From: Linum tenue
Lineage: Eukaryota; Streptophyta; Magnoliopsida; Malpighiales; Linaceae
Assembly (NCBI GenBank): GCA_946122785.1
Contig: CAMGYJ010000006.1
Coordinates: 42,118,066-42,182,065 of the forward strand
Direction of reading: 5' to 3'
Length of the DNA: 64,000 nucleotides
Both the position numbers and the translations under genes were made by a program. Below are positions 22,421 to 32,726 of the stretch, piece after piece (the first letter of the stretch is position 1; each line of letters starts with the position of its first letter). The notes under the pieces are model-generated. The model was not told the origin of the DNA. It ran no database searches and saw only the letters and a list, made by a program, of their open reading frames with translations.

Positions 22421-24605
22421 CTAGTTGTGATGTGACCAGTAGTCACGCATGTTGTTGGTCAGCCACTCAGTAGTGTCGCTGAGCCTAGTGACCTCCTCAG
22501 AGAGGGTAACATGCTGGTCATGCTGCTCCTGTTGCTGGCGGAGTATCTGGGTGTTTTGCCTCAAGATCCGTTGTTTTTGTTGAAATATCTGCTGGTTGAG
22601 TTGGTAGAGCTTGGTAATGGTCGGGTGGACTCCAGCTCCTGATGTGCCCTCTGCACCTCCCCCGATACTGGTATTGGTACGGGCTCTGTCGCCGGTACCT
22701 ACAGGTGCGGTCGGTGGAGGACCCTCTAGCTCGTCAACTGCCACATAAATGTTGTTTCTCATGAGGACCAATGACATGGAAGTGAGCGTGCGCATCACGA
22801 CTGGTCGTGGGGTGGTGATCCGACATGGATCTTGAGGTGGGAGTGGGCAGCCCATATTTCTTTCCAAGTGAGTGATGTACATGCCGCCATGGAGTGTGCT
22901 TAACCTCTTGTTGGAGCGCTCATAGAGGAATCGATCCAAAGACCATCCGAGGTGGATCGGGCACCAATGCAACATGGAGTCGATGATATGATCCCGATTG
23001 GATCAATCTTGAAGATGAAATTGCTTGAGGAAGAAGGAAGTGAAGCTTGGAAGAAGAAGAAAGGAAAATGGCTAAGTGTTGGGTCGAGTGCGAGGTGATT
23101 ACTTTGGGAGCTCATATCTCTCAAACCAATTGATGAAAATGTTGGTTCAGGGTCTCAGTTTAAATTTCATAACTTTATCTTTCGATTGGTATGTGGTGGA
23201 GCTCGAGGAGATGCTAGGAAGAGTGTTTTTCAAGGCCAACAAGATGCTATGAAGAATCCGGAAAACTGTCCAAATTTGGCTAAGGCGGGAAACTGTTTCA
23301 GGATGCTAACTTTGAAGAGCCATAACTGGAGCTTGGGAGATGATCTCGAGCTGATTCAAGTTGGAGGAGAAAGAGGGAGTTTCCTTCTACAACAACAAGG
23401 TATTGGATGAGATCGAATCAAACTGGAAGTCCATCTACTAGGCGTGAGAAGATGGTATCGACACTGCCAAGTAATCCGAATGCCATTAGGATTTCTAGTC
23501 CTATAAGAATTACACTTTTATTTCAGTTTGCTTTTTTATTTAGTCTTCCTTTTCAGTTTGTGTATGTTTATTAGAGTTAGTTTATGCCTATAAAAGGCTT
23601 GGATTGTACCTTGTAACAGGCAGATCACAATTGAATAGAAACCCCCAAAATTTGACAACTTGCGAGTTGTGTGTTGACCATAGGTTTTGGTTGCGATCAA
23701 ACCTAGTTTATTTGAGTATATTAACTGAGCCTTCCACCCTCAGTTACTCGAAGACAACCTCATATCTCGAGTGCTTCTTCCCAAGTGTGAAGAAACCATC
23801 AGATTCCACCTTTTCTTGAGCTCCAAACTAGCTAGCTAGCTAGCTAAGCTGGTTTTGGTGTTCTGTTTCTTCAGGAGCAAGAAGGGGCCTCAATTCATTC
23901 GAATTGGAGCCTAAGCTGTGCTGATTTTGATCAATCACCCCCCTACGGTGATATTAGTCGAGGTAGAAAATATCTCGCAGAGTGAGAACTCCATGAGCGT
24001 TTCCTCGGCCGCAAAAGGAATAAGCGAGGATGTGGTGGAAGTACCTGAGGTGGAATGCCATATCGCTTGCCTTCCTTATTGTCGGATGATAAGTGTCTGT
24101 ATCAGAAGGCGCGATCTCCTCCTAAATGGCGGCAACACTGATATCTGTATTCGGATCTTCTAGCAGGAGCGTTTTGTATTCCTCCGCGGTGACATAGTCA
24201 TTGCTGTACAGACCCGAACGAAAGGCTTAACTCGGTGAGGCTGAGAGAGTAGGACTCATTCATGAGTATGAACGTGATTGTATCCGGTGCATCCCAATCT
24301 TTGGCAGCTACAACGGCGTTGAAGGTCATTGTGCATATATACTCCATCGTGAGTTCGGCGTAGATCGGCTCCTGAATGGAAAATAGGGTACTCCACCTCC
24401 CTATGGAAAGTAGCTCCTGGACTGCCCCGTCTCTTTGAATTTTCTCGAGGGTCGGCCAATGAATGTATCTTGCTTCTCCGATCGTCTTTCTTCTTAAAGT
24501 TTGGTAACGAGTTTCCTGCCAAGGGAGGGTGAAGTTCAAGTATCCATGTCTGTCTGGATCCTCTGCCATGGCCTGCAAAACAAGATCATGAATAGGGAAT
24601 GGCAA
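22421..24605 (-). pseudogene. Athila-type retrotransposon ORF (ORF-1 family), split and frameshifted
   Basis: 24605-24198 reads ..IYAELTMEYICTMTF..., then NESYSLSLTELSLSFG, the conserved core of the Athila ORF family. After a frameshift near 24200 and one stop, it continues to GRGNAHGVLTLRDIFYLD at about 23962. The frame resumes at 22978 with SMLHWCPIHLGW, ending at 22421 with a Gln-rich coiled-coil tail. The gap is exactly a solo LTR with its target copy, and the frame is kept across it. The function of this ORF in Athila elements is not established; it was once called env-like. Confidence 0.72.
22984..23956 (+). mobile_element. Solo LTR (973 bp) inserted in the Athila ORF
   Basis: It begins TGATAT and ends ATATTA, so its termini are near-inverted repeats if the final A was CA once. 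A perfect 5-bp duplication GTCGA flanks it (22979-22983, 23957-23961). A plus-strand TATA box (CCTATAAAAGG) lies at about 23587-23597, with downstream leader-like sequence. No internal region is present. The family is not identified. Confidence 0.75.
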
Positions 24606-25036
24606 GATATGCAGAAATTTCAGATTAGGTACACAATTGTCTCAAAATTTCGGCATGGGCTCCGTATATTAAAGTGGAAATTGAATGGTGAAATGAAGGG
24701 TAAATCGTGTTCAATCATTATGGAGTGTTGAGCAATGGAGCTACTAACCTGGTTTGGATAATTTTGAAAGAAAATCGAGGAGGGAGAGGAGGTGGCGTGC
24801 GGCGGAGAGGAGAGGAGCCGAAGCCGTTTTCGCTGCTGTCGTTGGGTTCCATGACCGGGACGTGGTCGGACTGGAGGAAGAAAGAAAGAAGTTGTCGTGT
24901 CTGGAGGAACAAAGCTTCAATAAGCTTCAAGAAGTTGTCGTGTCTGTTTGTCGCCGTTTTCGCTGCTGTCGCTGGGTTCCACGACCGAGACGGGGTCAGA
25001 CGGGATCTAACATGGAAAATTCCCGACAATAGAACC
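24606..25036 (-). other. Unassigned stretch between gag start and Athila ORF in element A
   Basis: GC-richer sequence with a partly repeated word (GTTCCA.GACCG.GACG.GGTC near 24845 and 24973) about 130 bases apart. Open on both strands for up to 129 codons but without recognisable domains. It replaces the rest of gag and all of pol. Confidence 0.4.
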
Positions 25037-25252
25037 ATCGAAGTTGTTGTCTTCGATATTGGGCCTTCAGATGCTTGAGTAAGTTCCGTCCAAGGTAGGA
25101 CGGGCATAATCGGACATTGTCCGATTGTTCACTTTGGCGTGTTCTTCTGCCATTGTGTGTGGCTGCGCTTGTTGCTCTCTCCTTCGTTGACGAAAGGTTC
25201 TCTCGATCTCGTGGTCAAGGTCGACTAGTCCACGTTGGTGGTTTCGGATCAT
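25037..25252 (-). pseudogene. Athila/Tat-type gag N-terminus, element A
   Basis: About 70 codons with words usual at the start of Athila/Tat gag: DHEIERTFRQRRREQ, then DYARPTLDGTYSSI. A stop follows and gag similarity ends after RPNIEDNNF. The capsid part is absent. Confidence 0.68.
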
Positions 25253-25376
25253 GCACTATTTCAAGCACAAAAACAAGAACAACCCATGAAAGCAACTAGT
25301 GTGATATAACAAGTAACAAGAAAAATAAGGCGACTAAATTAATAGTTCAAAGCTTTTTCTAATAACTTAGTCCCCG

Positions 25377-26268
25377 GGTTTTCTTTCGTCTCCCTTGTGT
25401 TTTCCCTTATCTTAGCTTGGAGTAGTCCCTTCTTTACCTGGGTGTTTGTAAACCCTAGCTACAATTATGTGAATCCTTGTTTGAATTGAATGATTTATGT
25501 GTGGTCGTGTTTAATGTGAATGTGGAGGTATTATTCATGAATGATTGTGTTGTGTGGAAGCCTATCAGTCTAATTTCCATTCTAACCTAGGTAGAGAGAA
25601 AACACCCCTTCCTTTCTTTGAAAGAGGCTTTAATGCTGGGTTTTCTTGGGCAATTCGTTGCCTCCTAGTTAGGTTAATGTAGGTCAAACCTCCTATTCCG
25701 TATTAGCACTTAGGGTTTGGTAACTCCAATTCGAGGGTGAAGTCTAACCATTCCTTAGTTAGTAGGTTGAGAGAGTCGCATTAGTGGCTTGGATCGTATC
25801 CCATTTCCTCGACCTAGAGATTAAGAGGGTAGCTTTGGCTACTTTTTGGACAACCATTCCTTAGTCAATGGGTTGAGAGGGTCGCATTAGTGGTATGGAT
25901 CGTATTCCATTTCCTCGACCTAGAGACTAAGTGGGTAGATTTGGCTACTTGTTAGACTTCCCTGAGGTTTATAACCCCCTAACCACACACGGTTATTCAA
26001 TCCTTCAAGTCGTAATTGTTAGCTAGGGGGAGCAACACCCGGGTGAAGCCTTCTCAATTAGTGCCAAATCCATTTCATCTTTGCAAAGTACCTTAGTTTT
26101 AGATCTTCGTTTTAACCAAAACTGGCGGCTAGATAATGTTTCAAACGGTTGAGGTAGCAGTACATGGGCTGGCCCGGGTTGATATTTAAACACGCCCTAT
26201 ATTGCACCTATCTAAGGTTTATACTTGGACCTTAGGTGGGATTTTATTGTGATAGTCAGAGCGAGTCA
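25377..26268 (+). repeat. Element B 5' LTR, truncated at its 5' side
   Basis: Ends with ATTTTATTGTGATAGTCAGA and GCGAGTCA, matching the end of the 3' copy (30480-30501) and, inverted, LTR F (62732 on). The U3 palindrome part is missing. The LTR holds a 106-bp direct duplication (25747-25852 and 25853-25958, CCATTCCTTAGT.. to ..GCTACTT). Confidence 0.72.
25747..25958 (+). repeat. 106-bp tandem duplication in LTR B
   Basis: Two copies share CATTTCCTCGACCTAGAGA and GGTCGCATTAGTGG. The 3' LTR also has two copies (about 30005-30190), so the duplication predates this insertion. Confidence 0.75.
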
Positions 26269-26270
26269 TG

Positions 26271-26289
26271 TTTTTGGCACCCCGGTATG
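26271..26289 (+). promoter_or_regulatory. Decayed tRNA-Asp-type primer site, element B
   Basis: TTTTTGGCACCCCGG, just after the LTR end, resembles the usual Athila/Tat site TTTTGGCGCCGTTGCCGGGG but has lost several bases. Confidence 0.5.
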
Positions 26290-26403
26290 TTATCGTGAAA
26301 AGTTTGTTTGGTGTTAATCTAGCTTTTAATTTCTGTTTTGTTAAGTGTGAAGTGTTACTTGTGCTAGACGTGTTGTGTTCTTTAAGTGTGTGTAGGGAGG
26401 TGC

Positions 26404-27456
26404 ATGACCTGGAGCAATCCGGCGCCTTTAACACCACTGGACGAGGACATTAATCGGACTTTCCGACTTCTAGCTCAAGAGAGGGAGCAAGCGGAGGCAA
26501 GAAGGAGAACTAAAGAAACATGACAATAAGTTGGTCCCGGATTTGAAGGAATTGAAGGAGAAGTTGAAGTTGAGATGGCGGGGAATCAACACCGAGGGGC
26601 TAATCCGCTTCAAAACCCAAATGTGGAAGCAGGAGCTGAGGAAGAGCCAAGGACTATGGGCTATTACATGGCTCCACGGTGGTGGATATTCAATCGGCCA
26701 TCTTATATCCACCCGTGGCTGCCAATAAATTTGAAATCGAGCCCGCTCTTGTGACAATGATTCAAAACAACGTCTACTTTCATGGGCTTGCTCATGAATC
26801 ACCACGATAGCATGTCCAAAGGTGTCTTGAGCTAGAGGGATGCTTGAAGATAAATACCATCCCCGAGGAGGCATTGCGATTGAAGCTCTTCCTCTATTCT
26901 TTGGCGGGGAAGGTACTCCGATGTCTCAACAACCGTCTGGCTCTATCCATCACCTCTTGGGACAATTTACTCAACAAGTTCATGACCCAAAATTTTCCTC
27001 CTTCCAAGACGGATGAGTGGAGGAAGAAGATCACTCAATTTGAGCAAGAGGAGGATGAGACATTGAGGGATGCATGGGAAAGATTCTCCAACTACTTTCT
27101 TCAATGCCCTCGCCATGGATTCGAGGAGCAATTTTGGATAGAAACTTACTATGGAGGACTCATCCAAGATGACAAGATCCTCATCGATTCTCTTTGCCAA
27201 GGGAAGTTGATGAACATGACCCCTCCTCAAGTGATCGAGTTGCTCAAAGATATGGCTCCTAAAGGATATGATTGGAGCTTGAAAATAAGTGGGAAGAGAA
27301 GCACCGAAAGAGAGTGTGAAGTGTGGGAGCAAGTGCTCCACTTGAAGCGAAGCTTGACAAGTTGATCAAGGTGATCCTTGAGGACAAGAAGCAAGGGAAG
27401 AAAGCGGTGATGTCTTGTGATTGGTGTTCAAGCACTAATCATGAAATTGCAGATTA
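26404..27456 (+). pseudogene. Element B gag with capsid domain and broken zinc knuckle
   Basis: ATG at 26404 begins with LDEDINRTFR as in Athila/Tat gag and stops after about 40 codons. The capsid domain is mostly in one frame at 26844-27365: LKLFLYSLAGKVLRCLNN, SITSWDNLLNKFMTQNFPPS, LRDAWERFSNYFLQCPRHG, LMNMTPPQVIELLKDMA. This is the Retrotrans_gag family. The knuckle at about 27420-27452 reads CDWCSSTNHEIADY, with the last Cys changed to Tyr and a stop next. Confidence 0.85.
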
Positions 27457-28791
27457 CTAAGCGATGAAGGAGACAAGTACCCCCGAGGAGCAAGTGAGTT
27501 TCATTGCCAATGCTAGAGGGAGCAAACCTTATAGCAATACCTACAACCTCGGGTGGCGATTTCATCGAAACTTCGCTTGGTCTTCCCTACCAATCCAAGA
27601 CCTCACGGTTTCCAAGTTCCAATGGGCAACTATCAACCTCGGCGAATCTTCATCCAACAAAGGCATCAATTCCAAAACTCGAAATTCCAACAACCATACC
27701 AAACAGAAGGTGGTCAAGGGTTTCAACAACAACACAAGTCAACAAGTTCGCTAAGCTTGAAGACCTTGTGACCACCTTTGTGAGTACAAGCTCTCAGAAG
27801 TTCGAGAAGATTGAGAAATTCATGGATGTGGCAACCTCCAATTTTACCTCGATTGAGGCGGGACTCTGAATCCATCAAGCAAGTCTTTAAAACTTGGAAG
27901 TGCAAATCAGTAATCTTTCTAGGATCCTCACCGATAGACCAAAGGGAGCCCTACCTTCTCAAACCATTACCAACCCCAATGATCATGTCGGGGTACAATC
28001 CTTTTGAGGAGTGGGAAGGTGACTCCAGAGGTCGTTGCCAAAGAAGTGAATGAGAAGGAAGATCCTCTACCCAAGGGTGAAGAAAAGGAAACCTCGGGAG
28101 AAAAGAGAGGAGTGGTGAGGAAGGCATTGCCGACGCCACCAACTGTGGCTGAGTACACACCACCCATACTTTTTCCCACGAGGGTGCACAAGGAAAGATT
28201 GGAAGCGGAATGTGGAGGTTACATGGAGATGCTCCGAAAGCTCCACCTCAACATTCACTTGAAGCAATGGCCCACATGCCAAGGTATTCAAGATACCTCA
28301 AGTGGCTTCTCTCAAAGAAGCCGAAATTAGAATACCTCGCCAATGTCACCCTAGGCGAGGAGTGCTCAGCCTTAATCCTCAACAGGTTGCCTAAGAAGCA
28401 ACCCGATCTAGGTAGTTTCACTATACCTCTTTGCATCGGTTCTTATCACATAAGTGAACTAAAGACTATGAGGCTTAGTGTCACATTAGCCTATTGCTCT
28501 GTCATTAGTCCTACGGGCATAGTGGAGGACGTGATAGTACGAATGGGAAAATTATGTTATCCTACGGATTTTGTAATCCTGGATATAAGTGAGGATTCTG
28601 AGATGCCACTCATACTAGGATGCCCTTTCCTTGCCACCGCCAAGGCTTTAATTGATGTAAATGAGAGAACTTTAATTTTGAGGGATGGAGAGGAGAGAAA
28701 TACTCTTGGAATTGATCCTAAGCCTAGGAGTGAGGATGTGAAGGAAGTGGAACCGGGTGCTATGAATGCTAGTGGAGGAGAGCCATGCTAG
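27457..28791 (+). pseudogene. Element B gag-protease spacer and aspartic protease lacking its active site
   Basis: 27457-28200 is a Gln/Asn-rich spacer broken over several frames (NTYNPGW-like words, then FETQIRQ-like). The frame at 28210-28791 holds the protease C-terminal half: GIVEDVIVRMGKLCYPTDFV, LILGCPFLATAKALIDV. Where family members have the catalytic DLGAS.N word, this copy jumps from GSFTIPLCIG to SELKTMRLSVTLAYCS. The catalytic Asp therefore appears deleted. The frame ends at 28791 with no RT following. Confidence 0.8.
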
Positions 28792-29249
28792 GTGAACCCC
28801 ACTATTACTGTTGTTACTTGTGACGATGTGAAATAGGAAAGCAAAGAGGACATCTCGCCTAAAGAAGGAAGGAAAAGAGCTTAGAGGGAACGTTTAAGTC
28901 ACGCTAATGCCCGGTGGAAGGAAAATGGCAAAGCGGAAGTCATTGGCCAAGAAGGACACCCCATGGAGAGAAAGTTGGGAGGCGACATGCATCGCCCCGA
29001 GGTTATGGCCGATCCACTCTTGGTGGCATCCTGTTCAAAGGAGTAATAGATCCGCAATGTCAAGCTAGTGACGTTAACTTAGCTCTTGTTGGAAGGCAAC
29101 CCAACGTGGGTTTGTTTTTCTTTTCCTTATTTTCATTTTTGTGTCGAGTGAAGAGTTCAAGTGGTCGAGGGGTATCCCTGTGCCGGGTTTTTGTAATTGT
29201 GTTTTTTGAGTTGTGTCGTGAATGGTAGTAGGCATAGTTGAGTAGGTAG
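28792..29249 (+). other. Element B 3' noncoding region
   Basis: Contains the block GACGTTAACTTAGC..CTTGTTGGAAGGCAACCC at about 29069-29102, a noncoding signature found after pol in Athila/Tat elements, followed by a T-rich stretch. No gene. Confidence 0.6.
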
Positions 29250-30501
29250 AGTAAAAATTTTCAGAAGTACCCTGTTTTCACTGTTGTTCACGGACGGATT
29301 GCTCTGTTCACGGACGGATTGCGGTGCTCACGATCTTAATGACCGTGAACTAGCAAATGCGTCCGTGAGCCGCGGGGTCTGCCTATAAAGGGGTCGCGAA
29401 TGTTTTTTCTTCACTTCAGGACCCAAAATCTCGCCAGAATCTTTCAAATCTCGTCGGAATATCGCGAAATGTTTTATCCCCTAGTCAACCCCTTTGGTAC
29501 TCAAGCCATTGAAACCCCCACATTGTTATAGAACTCATTCACTACCAAGTCGAAATGTGATAGAAAGAGTAGACCGAGGAAGAGCGTTTAAAGGTAGTTC
29601 ATGATGGGTGATAGTTTGGAAGGAAGAAGCAAGGTTTTTGGCCGATGCTAGTGGCCATTGTTTGTAGGGAAGGTTCTTAGTAGAAACCATAAAAACTTCG
29701 AGTTTAAAGTGAAGATGTAAGACCTCATGATGTGTTTTCCACCACCCAAAAATCCTTTTCTGCATGTCCAGGACAATCGCCAGTCATTTGAACCCGTGTC
29801 TAAGACCTCCGGACAAGCTAGTGATGACAACCGTTCCGTGAGCTCTAACATTTAGTGGTTTTCGCAGTGGTGAAGAAACGATAGAGACGAGTGTGGATGA
29901 TTGTGCACATTCTTTGCACCAAAAGGTCCCGACCCCACTAGTCAAGAGAGTGAGTTATTCATTCTTGCTTTGCATGTCATATCATACCCCGGTGCGGACC
30001 TTTGTTGCATTAGTGGCTTGGATAGTATCCCATTTCCTCGACCTAGAGACTAAGAGGGCAGCTTTGGCTACTTGTTGGACAACCATTCCTTAGCCGATAA
30101 GTTGAGAGGGTCGCATAAGTGGCTTGGATCGTATCCCATTTTCTTGACCTAGAGAATAAGAGGGTAGCTTTGGCTACTTGTTAGACTTTGCTACAGTTTA
30201 TAACCCCGTAACCACACACGGTCATTCGATCCTTCAATTCGTAATTGTTAGCTGTGGGGAGCAACACCCAGGTGAAGCCTTCTCAATTAGTGTCAAAACC
30301 ATTTCATCATATCAAAGTACCTTAGTTTTAAATCTTCATTTTAACCAAAACTATCCGCTAGATAATGTCTCAAATAGTCGAAGTAGAGGTACATGGGCCG
30401 ATCCGGGTCGATATTTAAACATACTTGCCCTATATTGCACCCATCTAAGGTTTATACTTGGACCTTAGGTGGGATTTTATTGTGATAGTTAGATCGATTC
30501 A
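29250..30501 (+). repeat. Element B 3' LTR, with a non-matching segment in its middle
   Basis: 29270-29395 has the U3 array of TTCACGGACGG / CCGTGAAC words and a TATA box (CCTATAAAGG, about 29382). 30005-30501 matches the 5' LTR to its end. Between about 29500 and 30004 is sequence absent from the 5' LTR and LTR F, so the LTR is chimeric or carries an insertion whose edges I could not fix. Confidence 0.6.
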
Positions 30502-31685
30502 CTATCCCTCCCATGGCAAATACCCTCGGATGTCACCATGTTGGAGGCCCCAGGTCTCTGTCCCGATCAGTATAGTCGAATTGCCCGATGCATCCTCCCT
30601 GGCTCTGGATGGAGCAGTTTGGCTGGCCGCCAAACTGTGGTTAGGAGTGAGTTCTCCCACCACCACCTCAGACATACTGCTAGGACTGAGTTCTCCCTTG
30701 CCTGCCTTTACTAGGGCACTCCCTAGCGAAATGCCCAGACTCGTTACACTAAAAGCAGGCCCTAGGGGACAGACGACACTCCCTCGAGTTAGCTCGCTCA
30801 CACTGGTTGCAGAGACCTCTATTTATGAAAGTTTGACCAGGCTGGAACGAGCCGGTCTGACTCTGAGTACGCCCAAAGCTGACGGTACCATTGGACCTCC
30901 TCCTGACTGACTAGGATGGTCGGACCACTATGGCATGCTGCTTGCCATCCTCTTGATTCTGTCTCGATGTATCCCTTCTTCATGCAGAGCTGTGTCAGCC
31001 CTTTCTATCCGAAGAGCTGCCTGATAAATTTCCTCCCTGTTGTTCCACATCAGCATTTTCAACTGCTTCTTAAGGGCAAGCTTTAGACTCTCTAAATAGT
31101 GGACACGCATAAGGTAGTAGCTTCTCGAACCGCGAACTATACTCCGCAATGCCCTCCTTGCCCTCATTTCCGCACCTTTGCTTGATCAATAGGAACTCCC
31201 TCTACTTGCTGAGATGGTAGGCCTCGGTGGGTCCACTCGGCTGGCTAGTTAGGTGGTCCACCAATTGTATGACGCATCTTGCAGTAGGGATACCATCAGC
31301 AGTACCCTATCCTCATCATCTGCCCTCATTTAACTCAACGTGTTCGTGACCTTTGCCAGCCATTTCGCCACCTCACTTGCATCCGTTGAGCGGTCCCCAT
31401 CAAAGTCTACTACTCCCCTCCTCCAGAAAGCTATGTAATCCGGGGGTTGCCTAGATGCCGCTTGATTGATAGGTGCATTACTTGCTCTACAAGCAAGTAG
31501 TACCTTTATTAGAACTATATTCATTTGTCTAATCATGCTTGAGTATACAGGGGACTCTATAAACCTTTTCAAATCGGTTGGCCAACCATTCTTCTTGAAA
31601 TTCCTCTTTTCCCTTAAAACTTAATCTTTTGAAACTCAGATCGTCACTCCAGTATTCCTTGGAGACCAAGAAACAGAGGAATGTC
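30502..31685 (-). pseudogene. Element J gag remnant (chromovirus-type)
   Basis: On the minus strand, words of chromovirus gag follow the primer site: PDYIAFWRRGVVDFDGD, EVAKWLAKV, then SLLQDASYNWW, over several frames with stops. A zinc knuckle near 30715-30760 reads CF*CNESGHFARECP, with a stop codon inside an otherwise perfect C-X2-C-X4-H-X4-C. A second, upstream knuckle (CNQCERANSREC) has lost its His. The element is cut at 30501 by element B; no pol remains. Confidence 0.72.
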
Positions 31686-31701
31686 GGCTCTGATACCAAA
31701 A
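31686..31701 (-). promoter_or_regulatory. Element J primer binding site (initiator Met tRNA)
   Basis: GGCTCTGATACCAAAA on the plus strand is the complement of TTTTGGTATCAGAGCC, directly next to the LTR edge at 31702. Confidence 0.88.
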
Positions 31702-32243
31702 TGAAATAACCCGATCCTTTTGAAAAACCCAACCATAACTCGAACCAAACACTAGTTACTCCAGAGCAACCCAAAACAGATTTACATGTCAAAACCGAAA
31801 ATCAACAACGATAATGTTTAATATTCTCAAGTAAAAATGCCCTAAACACTTGGGCGACCTCAAACCAATGCAACAAAACATAAATGGTAATCCTTGAGTT
31901 TTCTAGTATACTCATTAAGACATGAAATAAAGACAAGAATATTAAATGGTTCTATCTCGTTACCCAGATCCTTGTGACATCTCCAAGTCTGGCGCGCTTG
32001 TCCTCCTCCCCTCTCTACGCCTGGTGAGTGAGAAGGGGCCAGTCTCGTCGTTACTTCCTAAGGTCTTGCCCTAAGCAATCCTTACTAAACTCATTGTTAG
32101 GGTTTCTGCCTTAGACGAAAGTCATTCTCGCTTTCATCCTTTATACTTTATTCTCAAAAATGTCTATAGAAGATCTTTACTCCTATCTTATCTTATAGAA
32201 ATTATTTAATTCTATCCTTAACTTATACCCCAAACACTAGGAC

Positions 32244-32490
32244 CACCGTGGTACATCTCACCGTCCGGTGTCCCGACTCTAGTATGTCAACCGCGTTACG
32301 TCTCGTCGTCCGGTTGCATACCCAAACTTGGAAATAGCACTGCATTACGTCTCGTCGTCCAGCCCATGCCGAGTCAACTATTGCGTTACGTCTCGCCATC
32401 CAGTAGTGACCCCAATGAACTCGATCAACTGTTGCATTACATCTCGCCGTCCAGCAGTGATCCGACTATCTACCGCGTCTAGTAGTGGCC
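32244..32490 (-). repeat. Tandem repeat of about 45-50 bp in LTR J
   Basis: Five imperfect units share GCRTTACRTCTCGYCGTCCAG followed by a variable tail (AGTGACCC.., GTTGCATACCC..). Confidence 0.75.
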
Positions 32491-32726
32491 CAAACGCCCG
32501 GAGGTTCCTTTACCATCAACCATACATTACACATATACACGTTCATTCATTCATACATAATAAAAATCATTCCGAGGTGCTTTTATGTGAGGGTGTTATT
32601 CTGGGTTCTAACCGTTAAAAATATAGATAATAATTTTCCCATGTCAATTATGAGAACAAATATCCTGGAAAATTATCAAACCCTTTATTCATATTCACAA
32701 ATTCCTAAATTAAATCACACGCATCT

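Larger units (their letters stand above)
18480..25375 (-). mobile_element. Element A: minus-strand Athila-like Ty3/gypsy derivative lacking pol
   Basis: Read on the minus strand: gag start (25252 down to 25037), an unassigned stretch, an Athila ORF (24605-22421), a long 3' noncoding part with two hairpin/G-tract units, a purine tract and the 3' LTR (20521 to about 18480). There is no protease, RT or integrase between gag and the Athila ORF. The 5' end is cut by element B at about 25376. A solo LTR (22984-23956) and a Mutator MITE (21793-22053) are inserted in it. Confidence 0.7.
25377..30501 (+). mobile_element. Element B: plus-strand gag-protease Ty3/gypsy derivative lacking pol
   Basis: A 5'-truncated LTR, decayed primer site, gag, nucleocapsid, protease, a conserved noncoding 3' block and a rearranged 3' LTR follow in order. 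RT, RNase H and integrase are entirely missing between the protease (ending 28791) and the 3' noncoding block (about 29030). The right edge is at about 30501, where the remnant of element J begins. Confidence 0.72.

Noticed and set aside
24718..25107. 129-codon minus-strand frame and 123-codon plus-strand frame
   Set aside because: No recognisable domain on either strand; the segment fills the deletion between gag start and the Athila ORF.
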